DNA of 64,000 nt, taken from contig CAWABU010000001.1 in NCBI GenBank assembly GCA_963780345.1, positions 434,001 through 498,000 of the forward strand. The letters are read 5' to 3'. Shown here piece by piece: positions 7,413 to 16,914 of the stretch (position 1 is its first letter; each line of letters opens with the position of its first letter). The position numbers and the translations under genes are program-made. Origin of the DNA: PALSA-693 sp963780345. GTDB lineage: Bacteria; Actinomycetota; Acidimicrobiia; Acidimicrobiales; Palsa-688. The notes below the pieces were generated by a model. It saw only the letters and a program-made list of their open reading frames with translations. It searched no databases and had not been told where the DNA came from.

Positions 7413-10400
7413 GTGGGCGCATCGTTCACCCATTTGCACCAGCACACCGAGTTCTCGATGCTCGACGGTGCGGCCCGGGTTCCTGAGGTCATCGCCCGGG
7501 CAGTGGCGGACGGTCAGCCGGCAGTCGGGATCACCGACCACGGAAACATGTACGGGGTCCTCGATTTTTATCGGGCCGCGAACCTGGCGGGCATCAAACC
7601 CATCATCGGCATCGAGGCCTATCAGGCCGCGGAGTCGCGCTTCGAGCGGCCCGTGCGCCGTGGTCGTATCGACGACGGCGGCGGCGACGCGGAAGCGGGC
7701 GACAAGCTCTACTACCACCTGACCCTGCTGGCTGAGAACGGGGCCGGCTACAAGAACCTGCTGAAGCTGTCGTCGGCCGCCTACCTGGAGGGTTACTTCT
7801 ACAAGCCGCGTGCGGACTGGGAGCTGCTCGAGCGGTACCACCAGGGGGTCATCGCCACCACCGGCTGCCTCGGCGGCCTGGTGGCGCAAGCGATCCTGAA
7901 GGGAAACCCGGACCGGGCCGCCGCCCTCGCCGCCCGGCTGCAGGACATCTTCGGCCGGGACAGCCTTTTTGTGGAGCTCCAGGACCACGGCCTCGACGAG
8001 CAGCGGCGAACGAACCCCGAGCTGGTCCGCCTGGCCCGCCGCATCGGTGCGCCCCTCCTCGCCACCAACGACAGCCATTACGTCTCCCGCCACGACGCCG
8101 AGGCCCACGACGCCCTGCTGTGTGTGCAGACCGGCTCGGTCAAGGATGATCCGGCCCGCTTCAAGTTCCACGGCGACGAGCACTATTTGAAGACCGCCGA
8201 CGAGATGCGCCACCTGTTCCGGGACTACCCCGAAGCCTGCGACAACACCCTCTGGATCGCAGAGCGGGCGAACGTCGAAATCGAATTCGGCAAACCGAAG
8301 CTGCCGTCTTTTCCCCGACCGGAGGCCTTTCCCGATGCCGACTCCTATTTGCGCCACCTGGCGCTGGCCGGGGCGGCGGAGCGCTACGGCGAGCCCATCA
8401 ACGGCGAGGTCCGCCAGCGGCTCGACTACGAGCTCGGGGTCATTTCCGACATGGGGTTCTCGGACTACTTCCTGGTCGTCTGGGACCTGATCCGCCACGC
8501 CCGCGAGCAGGGCATCCGGGTCGGGCCCGGCCGGGGCAGCGCGGCGGGCTGTTGCGTGGCCTACTGCCTCCGCATCGTCGACGTCGATCCGATCCGCTAC
8601 CGGCTGCTGTTCGAGCGCTTTCTCAATCCGGGCCGCAAGCAGATGCCGGACATCGACATGGATTTCGACGAGCGCTACCGCGGCGAGATGATCCGCTACG
8701 CGGCGGAGCGATACGGCTGGGACCGGGTGGCCCAGATTGTCACCTTCTCGACCATCAAGGCCCGGGCCGCCGTGCGCGACGCGGCCCGGGTTCTCGGCTA
8801 TCCGTACAGCGTCGGCGACCGGATCGCCAAGGCCATGCCCCCCCTGGTGATGGGCCGGGACACCCCGCTGTGGGCCTGCCTTGAAGAGGACCCGAGATTT
8901 GCCGATGGCTTCAAGGCGGCCTTCGAGCTGCGCCAGATGTGCGCCACCGATCCTGACACCGCGAAGGTCGTCGAGGTGGCCCGCGGCCTCGAGGGCCTGC
9001 GGCGCCAGGACGGCATCCACGCCGCCGCGGTGGTCATCTCCGGCGACCCGCTGACCGAGCACCTGCCCATCCAGCGCAAGCCCGAACCGGGCGGCCGGGC
9101 CGAGGACGCGCCCATCGTCACCCAGTACGAGATGCACGGGGTCGAGGATCTCGGCCTGCTCAAAATGGACTTTCTCGGGCTGCGGAACCTGTCGGTGATC
9201 GAGCGGGCCCTCGATCTGATTGCAACCGCCACCGGCGAGCGCCCCGACATCGACAGCATCCCGCTCGACGACGAACGCACCTTCGCACTTCTCCAACGAG
9301 GGGACACGGTCGGCATCTTCCAGTTCGAGGGGGGAGCGATGCGCAACCTGGTGCGCGCCCTGGCCCCCACCGAATTCGAGGATGTGGCCGCCCTCAACGC
9401 CCTCTACCGGCCGGGCCCCATGGCGGCCAACATGCACAACGACTACGCCGATCGCAAGAACGCCCGCCAGGCGGTCACCTACCCCCACCCCGACATGGAG
9501 GAGGTGCTCGGCGACACCTACGGCCTGTGCGTCTACCAGGAGCAGATGATGCTGCTGGCCCAGAAGTTCGCCGGGTACTCACTGGCCGAAGCCGACAACC
9601 TGCGCAAAGCCGCGGGCAAGAAGGTCCGCCAGATCATGGCCGCCGAACGGGAGAAATTCGAGGCCGGGTGCGAGACGACCGGCTACGGGCGGGCCATCGG
9701 GAAGATGCTCTTCGACATCATCGAGCCGTTCGCCGACTACGGATTCAATCGCAGTCACGCCTTCGGCTACGGCCTGGTCAGCTATCAAACCGCCTGGTTG
9801 AAGGCCAACTATCCAGCGGAGTACCTCGCCGCCCTGTTGACCAGCGTCAGAGACGACAAGGACAAGACGGCGGTGTACCTGGCCGAGTGTCGGGCCCAGG
9901 GCATTGAAGTCCGGGTCCCTGACGTCAACGTTTCCCAATCCGAGTTCACCGCGGTCGCCGAGACGGGTCCGACCGGAGCCGGCCCCAACGGGGGCCGTCC
10001 GACCCGGGGGGACGGGGCTGGACCGGAGGGGGCTGGACTGGAGGGGGCTGGACTGCACCGGGCTGGCCCAAGTGGGGAAGGACCGGTCCGGATGGTCATC
10101 CCCTTCGGGCTCTCGGCCATCCGCAACGTCGGCGATGGACTCGTCGAGCGGATCATCGCCGAACGGACCCGGGGCGGTCCCTTCACCGACTTCTACGACT
10201 TCTGTGCCCGGGTCGATCCCTCCGTCCTCAACAAGCGCACCGTCGAATCGCTCATCAAGGGCGGTGCCTTCGACGCCCTCGGCCATCCCCGTCAGGGCCT
10301 GTGCCTGGTGTTCGAGCAGATCGTCGACCGGACCCTGGCCCGCCGCCGCGAGGCCGACCAGGGGATCATGAGCCTGTTCGGTGACGCGGGCGGGAGCGAC

Positions 10401-11063
10401 TCGGTCTTCGACGAGACCCGGGTGCCCATCCCCGACCAGAACTTCGCCAAAGGGGTGGGCCTGGCGTTCGAGAAGGAGATGCTGGGCCTCTACCTGAGCG
10501 ACCACCCGCTCCAGGGGGTGCAGTCGGCCCTGGCCCGGCACGTCGATGCCACCATCGCCGAACTTCGAGACGGCGGTCGAGACGGTGAGCTGCGATGGGT
10601 GGGCGGAGTGATAACCGGCGTGGCCCGCAAGTACACCAAGCGGGGCGAGCTGATGGCCACCTTCGTCCTCGAGGACCTGGTCTCCAGTATCGAGGTGTGG
10701 GTGTTTCCCCGGACCATGACCGAGGTCGGCCACCTTCTCGCCGACGACACGGTGGTCTGTGTCAAGGGCCGGCTCGACCTCCGGGAGGAGCCGGCGAAGC
10801 TGGTGTGCATGGAGATCAAGCGTCCGGAGCTCAACCCTTCGGACCAGCCACTCCATGTCGACTTGCCGATCCACGCCCTCACCGACGAGCGGGTGGAATC
10901 GCTCAAGCGCCTGCTGAGCGAGCATCCAGGGTCCTCGCCGGTGCGGCTCCACGTCGGCACCAAGTGCATCCAGCTGGCCTCGCAATGGAGCGTCGACACC
11001 ACTCGCGGCTTGCTCGCCGAGTTGCGGGTCCTCCTCGGTCCCTCCTGCCTGGCCGTTCGCTGA
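7413..11063 (+). CDS. dnaE: DNA polymerase III subunit alpha (DnaE1-type)
   Basis: Replicative polymerase of about 1216 aa. The PHP domain starts at once with HLHQHTEFSMLDG (His7, 9, 11 keep metal-ligand identity). The catalytic palm motif is PDIDMDFDER (Asp413, Asp415). Helix-hairpin-helix and C-terminal OB-fold follow (RWVGGVITGVARKYTKRGEL). I chose GTG 7413 because GGGAGG lies about 13 bases upstream and family homology begins there; an ATG at 7368 would add 15 unrelated residues. Residues about 848-893 are a Gly/Ala/Pro-rich insertion with short repeats (GAGLEGAGLHRAGP), absent from ordinary DnaE and coinciding with a G-rich DNA repeat. Confidence 0.95.
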   Translation: MGASFTHLHQHTEFSMLDGAARVPEVIARAVADGQPAVGITDHGNMYGVLDFYRAANLAGIKPIIGIEAYQAAESRFERPVRRGRIDDGGGDAEAGDKLYYHLTLLAENGAGYKNLLKLSSAAYLEGYFYKPRADWELLERYHQGVIATTGCLGGLVAQAILKGNPDRAAALAARLQDIFGRDSLFVELQDHGLDEQRRTNPELVRLARRIGAPLLATNDSHYVSRHDAEAHDALLCVQTGSVKDDPARFKFHGDEHYLKTADEMRHLFRDYPEACDNTLWIAERANVEIEFGKPKLPSFPRPEAFPDADSYLRHLALAGAAERYGEPINGEVRQRLDYELGVISDMGFSDYFLVVWDLIRHAREQGIRVGPGRGSAAGCCVAYCLRIVDVDPIRYRLLFERFLNPGRKQMPDIDMDFDERYRGEMIRYAAERYGWDRVAQIVTFSTIKARAAVRDAARVLGYPYSVGDRIAKAMPPLVMGRDTPLWACLEEDPRFADGFKAAFELRQMCATDPDTAKVVEVARGLEGLRRQDGIHAAAVVISGDPLTEHLPIQRKPEPGGRAEDAPIVTQYEMHGVEDLGLLKMDFLGLRNLSVIERALDLIATATGERPDIDSIPLDDERTFALLQRGDTVGIFQFEGGAMRNLVRALAPTEFEDVAALNALYRPGPMAANMHNDYADRKNARQAVTYPHPDMEEVLGDTYGLCVYQEQMMLLAQKFAGYSLAEADNLRKAAGKKVRQIMAAEREKFEAGCETTGYGRAIGKMLFDIIEPFADYGFNRSHAFGYGLVSYQTAWLKANYPAEYLAALLTSVRDDKDKTAVYLAECRAQGIEVRVPDVNVSQSEFTAVAETGPTGAGPNGGRPTRGDGAGPEGAGLEGAGLHRAGPSGEGPVRMVIPFGLSAIRNVGDGLVERIIAERTRGGPFTDFYDFCARVDPSVLNKRTVESLIKGGAFDALGHPRQGLCLVFEQIVDRTLARRREADQGIMSLFGDAGGSDSVFDETRVPIPDQNFAKGVGLAFEKEMLGLYLSDHPLQGVQSALARHVDATIAELRDGGRDGELRWVGGVITGVARKYTKRGELMATFVLEDLVSSIEVWVFPRTMTEVGHLLADDTVVCVKGRLDLREEPAKLVCMEIKRPELNPSDQPLHVDLPIHALTDERVESLKRLLSEHPGSSPVRLHVGTKCIQLASQWSVDTTRGLLAELRVLLGPSCLAVR
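10010..10058. repeat. G-rich 15-bp tandem repeat inside dnaE
   Basis: Units of the type GGACTGGAGGGGGCT repeat three times with variation. They are in frame and encode GAGPEGAGLEGAGL in a low-complexity loop of DnaE. Confidence 0.6.
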
Positions 11064-11145
11064 GGCGGGTGGGGCCGGGTAGATTTCTTGCGGGCGCTAA
11101 ACTACCTGCTCGCGCACACGATGTGGTGAGGAGAGTTCACGCGGT

Positions 11146-11817
11146 ATGACGTTCGCTGTCGAAACGAAAGACTGCACCGCTTTGGCGGATGCCGAGCTGA
11201 CCGACATGGCCGACATCGTGACCGACGGTCCCGCCGGCTTCGACATCGGTCTGGTATCGAAGCAGGCCGAGGAGTGGGTTCTGATCACGCAGGTGCGTGA
11301 CGCCGGAAAGCTGGTCGGATTTTCGTTCTGCACGCTGGAGCGGATCGGCGGCACTCCTTGCCTGTTGTGGGGCCTGGCGTCGGTGAAGCGCACCTCCAAG
11401 CGGGACCAGGTGCTCAAGGCCATCGTGGCCGCCCAGTTCCGCCGGGCGGTGCTGGCCTTCCCGGACGAGGATGTTCTGATCGGCACCCGGTTCATCGACG
11501 CCGGCGCCTTCCAGGCCTTCAAGGATCTCGAGGACATCTGCCCCCGACCCGGGCATAAGCCGACCGGGGAGGAGCGGGCGTGGAGCCGGCGGCTGGCGAA
11601 GCGGTTCGGCGCGGAGGGCCGCATCGACGACCGCTCCTTCATCCTGAGCGGTGACGGCAATGCCCCCGGCTGCTTCGATTTCGCCTCGGCCAAGCCGGAG
11701 ACCGTCCCCGCCGATGTGGCGGCCTTCTTCGAGCCGCTTGACCGCGACCGCGGCGACGTGCTGATCGCCTTCGGCTGGGCCATGGCCGAGGATCTGGCCG
11801 GCAAGTACTCGCCCTGA
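11146..11817 (+). CDS. Conserved-looking hypothetical protein, possible GNAT-like fold
   Basis: A 223-aa soluble protein that I do not recognise. High GC at third positions, no frame breaks and a GAGGAGAG ribosome site upstream of ATG 11146 argue it is real. The middle (VRDAGKLVGFSFCTLERIGG, then SKRDQVLKAIVAAQFRRAVL and IGTRFIDAGAFQAFKDLEDI) has the strand-helix alternation of an acyltransferase-like fold, but no acetyl-CoA-binding signature is clear. It lies alone between dnaE and a convergent unknown gene. Confidence 0.65.
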   Translation: MTFAVETKDCTALADAELTDMADIVTDGPAGFDIGLVSKQAEEWVLITQVRDAGKLVGFSFCTLERIGGTPCLLWGLASVKRTSKRDQVLKAIVAAQFRRAVLAFPDEDVLIGTRFIDAGAFQAFKDLEDICPRPGHKPTGEERAWSRRLAKRFGAEGRIDDRSFILSGDGNAPGCFDFASAKPETVPADVAAFFEPLDRDRGDVLIAFGWAMAEDLAGKYSP

Positions 11818-11868
11818 TCCCTCATCCCTGATCCCCGGATGGGCTGACCGGGTGGGGCCGCCGGGTCC

Positions 11869-12534
11869 TCAGGGCCGCGGCAGCACCGCCTCCACCACCT
11901 TGTGGCAGCGGCCCTCGATCGGTGGGGTCAGGGCCACGAGCAGGCGGTCTCCTTTACCGGCCATCAGGTGCCGCCGCCGGGACCGGTCCATGTGGGCGGC
12001 GAGGTGGGTGTCGATGCACGGCAGCTCGCGCTCGTGTCCCAGCCATCCGAACCGGCAGGCCAGATAGGGACCGTCCCGCCACATGGTGATCGGCCCCTCC
12101 GGCTCGACCACCGCGATGGAGGGCCGGTCGGAGCTGCGCTCCCAGAAGGCTACGACCGACGATGACTCCCCGAGGAGCGGCTGGCCGGTCGGGTGCAGCA
12201 GGCGGCGCAGCATCCGCTCGACCCGGCGCCCGGACAGACGGCGGAACGGCTCGGGGGCCTGGGCCACGAGCAGCGCCTCTGGCTCATGGGGGTCGGGGAC
12301 GTCGTCGTAGTCGTCGTCGAGGGTCACGCGGACCACGTCGTACGGCCGGATCTGATGGTTGGACGGCCCGGGCGACCAGGCTCGAACCAGCGCCCCCGAC
12401 GCCAGGTCGACGCCGGCGCAGTGCGTGTCACGGGCGGACAGGGCGAGCAGCTCGAGCGTCGCCCCGGGGGCGACAGCGAGCCGGGGAAGACGCTTGACGA
12501 CCGGTGAGAAATCGGGAGCGGTACTAGCAGGCAC
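11869..12534 (-). CDS. Hypothetical protein
   Basis: A 221-aa protein, family not recognised. GTG start at 12534, five bases after TATGAG. It alternates hydrophobic strands with many acidic and Pro residues (VTLDDDYDDVPDPHEPEALL at about 70-90) and ends in a basic stretch (DRSRRRHLMAGKGDRLLVAL). No signal peptide or membrane segment. Convergent with the unknown gene at 11146. No function is proposed. Confidence 0.6.
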   Translation of the reverse strand: MPASTAPDFSPVVKRLPRLAVAPGATLELLALSARDTHCAGVDLASGALVRAWSPGPSNHQIRPYDVVRVTLDDDYDDVPDPHEPEALLVAQAPEPFRRLSGRRVERMLRRLLHPTGQPLLGESSSVVAFWERSSDRPSIAVVEPEGPITMWRDGPYLACRFGWLGHERELPCIDTHLAAHMDRSRRRHLMAGKGDRLLVALTPPIEGRCHKVVEAVLPRP

Positions 12535-12592
12535 GGAAACTCATAATTGCCAATCAGGAACGCCGACAGGTGGATCCCCCAATCGGAAAATG

Positions 12593-14623
12593 CTAGTGGG
12601 TCAGTTGGGCCAGCTGTGATTCCAGGGTGGTGGGGTCGGCGGTCGGCGCCAGACAGGTGTAATCGCGGCAGACAAAGGCCAGGTCCGACACCTCGGGGCC
12701 GGTTCGGCCTTCCCACAACGGCGATGGATAAGCCTCTCCCCAGGCCAGCACGGCTCCCGGCAGATAGCGGCGACGGACCACGTCGACCAGGTCCGGCCGG
12801 TCGCCGGTCACCACCACCTCGGCCAGCCCGGACCGGGCCAGCTCGGCGGCCGCCACCAGGCCGGTGAAGGCCACCGGGATGGTGGCCATGGCGGCGCTTA
12901 CCGCGGCGATGATGGCCTCGGCCCCGGAGCGGTAGCGGGCTACGCCGGTGAGGCTGGCCAGGCGCAGGAGGGCGGCCGCGCCCACCGAATTGGCGGACGG
13001 CACGGCACCGTCCTGGCTGTCGATGGGGCGGGCGATGAGCTGCTCGGCGTCGTGGCCGGTCATGTGCAGGGCGCCCGACTCGGCGTCCACGAAGAGGTCG
13101 AGCAGGGCATCGGCGGCGTCGGTGGCGGCCGCGATCCAGCGGGCCCGGCCCGTGGCCTCGCCCAGGCGGGCGAAAGCCTCCACCAGCCAGGCGTAGTCGG
13201 CGGCGTAGGCCAGGTGGCGGGCGCCGCCCGCTGCGCCGGTCCCGGTCCCCGACTGCCAGCTGCGGAGCCATCGCCCATCCGAGGGGCGCCGCAAGTGATC
13301 GAGCAAGAAGTCGGCCAGGTCCTCACTGGCGCGCAGCCAGCGTTCGGCCCGGAAGGTTCCCCCGGCTTCGGCCAGGGCGGCGACGGCCATGGCGTTCCAT
13401 TCGGTGAGCACCTTGTCGTCCAGGCCGGGCCGGACCCGGCGATCGCGACGGGCGAAGAGGGCCTGCCGGGCGGCTTCGGCCGCGGGCGGGCGGAGCAGCG
13501 GGGCGCCGAGGGGCCGAAACAGGATGTTGTGCCCCTCCCAGTTCCCCGACGCGGTCACGCCATACCATTCGGCCGCGATTCGGCCCCCGACGTCGAGGAC
13601 CTCGTCCTCGTTCCACACGTAGAAGCGGCCTTCTTCGCCTTCGCTGTCGGCGTCCTCGGCCGACGCCAGCCCCCCGGCGGTCAGGGCCATAGGGGGCCGC
13701 AGGAGGTACTCCAGCGTCTCCTCGACGACCTGGCGGTAGTGGTCCGCTCCGGTCAGCTGAAAGGCGTGCAGGTAGACGCGGGCGAGCTGGGCGTTGTCGT
13801 AGAGCATCTTCTCGAAATGGGGAACCAACCAGCGCCGGTCGGTCGAGTAGCGGGCGAAACCGCCGCCCAGGTGGTCATAGATGCCGCCGGCCGCCATGGC
13901 GTCCAGGGTGGTGGTCAGGGCGGTGGAGAGGTCTTCCCGGCCCGTGCGCGATGCCGCCAGCACCACCAGCTCGAGCATGCTCGCCTGCGGGAACTTGGGC
14001 GCCTGGCCGAATCCGCCCCACTCGGCGTCGAAGCGGGCGAGGAGGGAGTCCGCGGCCGCGACCAGGAGGGCGGGCGACTGCGTCGTCGCGGTCTGGCCGG
14101 CGTTAGCGGTGGCTGGCGACGTCCGGCCCCGACCCGGCAGGTCAGTGCCGGCCCGGACGGCGTCGGCCAGGCGGGCAGCGGCGTCGTCGAGCTCGGGCCG
14201 GCGCTCCCGCCAGGCCCGGCTGACCTGTCCGAGCAACTCCACAAACCGGCCGCGGGGGTAGTAGGTCCCGCCGATGAAAGGCCGGCCGTCCGGCAGCAGG
14301 AACACCGTCATCGGCCACCCGCCGCTCCCGGTCACGGCCTGGACGGCCTCCATGTACACGGCATCAACATCGGGGCGCTCCTCGCGGTCCACTTTGATGT
14401 TGACGAAGCCGGCGTTCATGACCCGGGCGGTGTCGGGGTCTTCGAAGGACTCATGAGCCATGACATGGCACCAGTGGCAGGCCGAGTAGCCGATCGAGAG
14501 CAGGACCGGGACGTCCCGGATGCGGGCGGCGGCGAAGGCGTCCGGCCCCCAGGGGTACCAGTCGACCGGATTGGCGGCGTGCTGGCGCAGATACGGGCTG
14601 GTCTGGTCGGCCAGGCGGTTCAT
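12593..14623 (-). CDS. DUF255/YyaL-type thioredoxin-domain protein (SPATA20 family)
   Basis: A 676-aa protein with an N-terminal thioredoxin-like domain and a long alpha/alpha-barrel-like domain, the layout of the YyaL/SPATA20 (DUF255) family. The start MNRLADQTSPYLRQHAANPV, followed by DWYPWG and the redox-type CHWC (Cys49-Cys52, then HVMAHESFEDP), is the family signature. The barrel part has YDHLGGGFARYSTDRRWLVP and HFEKMLYDNAQLARVYLHAF. Molecular function in bacteria is unsettled. A TAGCCT hexamer six bases ahead of the ATG suggests a leaderless mRNA. Confidence 0.9.
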   Translation of the reverse strand: MNRLADQTSPYLRQHAANPVDWYPWGPDAFAAARIRDVPVLLSIGYSACHWCHVMAHESFEDPDTARVMNAGFVNIKVDREERPDVDAVYMEAVQAVTGSGGWPMTVFLLPDGRPFIGGTYYPRGRFVELLGQVSRAWRERRPELDDAAARLADAVRAGTDLPGRGRTSPATANAGQTATTQSPALLVAAADSLLARFDAEWGGFGQAPKFPQASMLELVVLAASRTGREDLSTALTTTLDAMAAGGIYDHLGGGFARYSTDRRWLVPHFEKMLYDNAQLARVYLHAFQLTGADHYRQVVEETLEYLLRPPMALTAGGLASAEDADSEGEEGRFYVWNEDEVLDVGGRIAAEWYGVTASGNWEGHNILFRPLGAPLLRPPAAEAARQALFARRDRRVRPGLDDKVLTEWNAMAVAALAEAGGTFRAERWLRASEDLADFLLDHLRRPSDGRWLRSWQSGTGTGAAGGARHLAYAADYAWLVEAFARLGEATGRARWIAAATDAADALLDLFVDAESGALHMTGHDAEQLIARPIDSQDGAVPSANSVGAAALLRLASLTGVARYRSGAEAIIAAVSAAMATIPVAFTGLVAAAELARSGLAEVVVTGDRPDLVDVVRRRYLPGAVLAWGEAYPSPLWEGRTGPEVSDLAFVCRDYTCLAPTADPTTLESQLAQLTH

Positions 14624-14629
14624 GGGTCC

Positions 14630-14635
14630 AGGCTA
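14630..14635 (-). promoter_or_regulatory. -10-like hexamer TAGCCT for the DUF255 gene
   Basis: Minus-strand TAGCCT ends 6 nt before the ATG at 14623. Leaderless promoter candidate. Confidence 0.45.
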
Positions 14636-14734
14636 GGCGTCAGGCTGCTGGGGGCCGGCCGTTCCGCGGCTTCCGGCGGCGGCGCTGGCGCCGGCGGGGC
14701 GACGTCACGGAGGCCGGTCGGCGGGGTCGCTGGC

Positions 14735-14878
14735 GTGGCCGAGGGCGCCGGCATCCTCGGTGTGGCCGAGTGCGCCGGCGCCGGTGGCGTGGTCAAAGGC
14801 GCCAGTGTCGTCGAGGGCGCCAGTGTCGCCGAGGTCGCCGGCATCGTTGGCGTCGTCGCGATCGTCGGTGTCGCCGGC
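14735..14878. repeat. Degenerate GC-rich repeat between DUF255 and hydrolase genes
   Basis: Loosely repeated units around GGCGTGGCCGAGGGCGCC fill most of the 256-bp gap between the hydrolase stop and the DUF255-protein start. The DNA is open in more than one frame but shows no gene-like start or domain. Treated as minisatellite-like spacer. Confidence 0.5.
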
Positions 14879-14879
14879 C

Positions 14880-15761
14880 TCAGCCCCTCACGTCGCCGTC
14901 GCCACCGCCGTCGTCGTGGGCGCCCCCCTCGTCGGTGGCGGCCAGATGGCCGAGCAGAGGCGGCGCCACCAGATGGGCCCAGCTCGAAGGCAGCCAGTGG
15001 TCGGCCTCGGCCAAGGGCAGGAAGGTGAACGGTCCGGTGACGTGGTCGCGGCACCGGTTGGCGGCCACTTCGGTCACGAACCGGTCGCGCCGGCCCCACA
15101 CGAACAACGTGGGCACCGCCGCGGGGCCGACCGGGGTGCGACGGTCGAACGGCAGGGCCCGATACCAGTTGAGCGGCCCGGTCAGAGCACCGGGCGTGGC
15201 GGCCCGCCGGCCGTACCTGCGGGCGGAGTCGGCATCGAGACCGGCGCGCTGCAGCTGGTCCACAAGGCGGCTCCCGCCTGACCAGGCGAGGGCTCGCTCG
15301 GGCACTATCGGGAGCTGGAAGAACACGATGTACCACGACCGCAGCGGCTGGGTACTACGGGTCAGCGCTTCCGCCATGGCCCCCGGATGCGGGACCGACA
15401 AGGCCGTCAGACTGCGGATCCGCTCACCGTGCCCGCCGGCGAGGAACCAGGCCACGACGGCCCCCCAGTCGTGTCCGACGACGTCGAAACGGTCGACGCC
15501 GGCGGCGTCCGCCAGGGCCAGCACGTCGCCCGCCAGCTGGTCGAGGGCGTAGGAGCGCCGCCCGGCCGGCCGGGCTCCCGGCGAGTAGCCGCGCTGATCG
15601 GGTGCCAGGACGCGGTATCCGGCCGCGGCGAGCGACCCGGCCAGGCGGTCCCAGCAGTGGCGGTCTTCCGGGAAGCCGTGGAGCAGGATGACCGCCCGGC
15701 CGTCAGCCGGACCGGTGTCGCTCACCTCGAAGGTCAGGTCGGCGCGGGTGTACTGGTCCAT
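14880..15761 (-). CDS. Alpha/beta hydrolase (epoxide-hydrolase-like)
   Basis: A 293-aa alpha/beta-hydrolase. The oxyanion region is LLHGFPED (about 27-34). The nucleophile elbow is VVGHDWGAVV with Asp98, which groups it with epoxide hydrolases and haloalkane dehalogenases rather than serine esterases. The late acid/histidine segment is PLAEADHWLPSSW. The substrate is unknown. It lies just upstream of menE on the same strand (12-bp gap). The last 20 residues are Gly/Asp-rich and run into the repeat downstream. TAGCGA sits nine bases before the ATG. Confidence 0.85.
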   Translation of the reverse strand: MDQYTRADLTFEVSDTGPADGRAVILLHGFPEDRHCWDRLAGSLAAAGYRVLAPDQRGYSPGARPAGRRSYALDQLAGDVLALADAAGVDRFDVVGHDWGAVVAWFLAGGHGERIRSLTALSVPHPGAMAEALTRSTQPLRSWYIVFFQLPIVPERALAWSGGSRLVDQLQRAGLDADSARRYGRRAATPGALTGPLNWYRALPFDRRTPVGPAAVPTLFVWGRRDRFVTEVAANRCRDHVTGPFTFLPLAEADHWLPSSWAHLVAPPLLGHLAATDEGGAHDDGGGDGDVRG

Positions 15762-15773
15762 TGATTCCGATCG

Positions 15774-16893
15774 CTAGGGGGGCGGTAGCAGGGCGCGCTG
15801 CACCTTACCGATCGACGTTCGCGGCAGGCGGTCGACGAGGACGACCTGGCGGGGGGCGGCAAAGGGGGCGACGGTCTCGGCGACCAGCCGGCGGAGATCG
15901 CCGAGCACAGGTACGACAGCCGGGTCGGCGGGCACCACCCAGGCCACCACCCGCTGCCCCCATTCGGGGTCGGGTGTCCCGGCGACGGCCACCTCGGCCA
16001 CCGACGGGTGGGTCAAAAGGGCGGCTTCGACCGGGGCCGGCCAGATGTTCTCGCCACCACTGATGATCACTTCGGTCAAGCGGCCGTGGATCCGCAGCCG
16101 GCCGTCGGCGTCGAGCTTCCCCGCGTCCCCGGTCGCCAACCACCCACCCGTCGTCAGCGCCTCCGTGCCGTCCCGGTAGCCCCGGAGCAGCATGGGGCCC
16201 CGGAGGTGGATCTCCCCGGTGTCCGGGGCGAAGGCGACCTCGACCCCGGGAAGCGGCACGCCACCGTAGACCACCCCGCTCCCGGTCTCGGTGAGACCGT
16301 AGGTGGGGATCACGTTGGCGGGTAGATGGCCCGGCGGGGCTGATCCGCCCAGCACCACGGTGCGAAAGTGCTCCGCGCCGACGCGAGCCAGCGCGGTCGG
16401 CACCAGCGACACCAGCACCTCGGGCCCGCCGGCCGCACGCACCTGGTCGCGGTCGAAACCCGGGAGCACCGTCAGGGGCGTGCCGGTCAGCAGGCTCCGG
16501 GTGACAACGGACATGCCTCCCACGTGATTGAGGGGCAGGCAGGCCAACCATCGGTGCTCGCCGGGATCCACTCCCAATCGCTGCGAGGTGGCCCGCGCTG
16601 ACGCCAGCACGGCGCGGTGGGTCAGGATGACGCCCTTCGCCGTCCCGGTCGTGCCGCTGGTCGCCATGACCAGGGCGTCGCCAGCTTCGACCGGTACCCC
16701 GTCGGTGCGGTGCTGGTCGCCATCAGGCCCAAATACCCGGGCGGGTCGAAGCTGTTCGAGGACGGCTTGCTGGGCCGTCTTCGACAGCCGCTGATCGAGG
16801 GGAAGCACCGCATCGCCGTTGTCCCATGCCCGGCGGAGCGCGCTCGACGAACTCCGGGCCGCCCGGCAGGTCGATTGCGACGAGATCCTCCAC
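15774..16893 (-). CDS. menE: MenE, o-succinylbenzoate-CoA ligase; one frameshift near the N-terminus
   Basis: Adenylate-forming ligase that activates o-succinylbenzoate for naphthoate ring closure in menaquinone synthesis. It shows the AMP-binding core MATSGTTGTAKGVILTHRA, IPTYGLTETGSGVVYGG, WLATGDAGKLDADGRLRIHG and the C-terminal lysine region PRTSIGKVQRALL. The open frame begins at 16808, but VEDLVAIDLPGGPEFVE directly upstream in another frame belongs to the same protein. A one-base excess near 16845 separates them, and the total length is one base over a multiple of three. Its inferred GTG start lies only about 21 bp from the divergent menA start. Confidence 0.85.
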
Positions 16894-16899
16894 GACCGC

Positions 16900-16905
16900 T
16901 AGTTT
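16900..16905 (+). promoter_or_regulatory. -10-like hexamer TAGTTT for menA
   Basis: TAGTTT lies 9 nt before the menA ATG, inside the 21-bp gap shared with divergent menE. Confidence 0.35.
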
Positions 16906-16914
16906 GCGCTGCGT

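Noticed and set aside
7314..9488. 724-codon minus-strand open frame
   Set aside because: Antisense shadow of dnaE, caused by high GC; no domain or ribosome site.
13052..15028. 658-codon plus-strand open frame
   Set aside because: Shadow of the DUF255 protein on the other strand, running into intergenic repeats.
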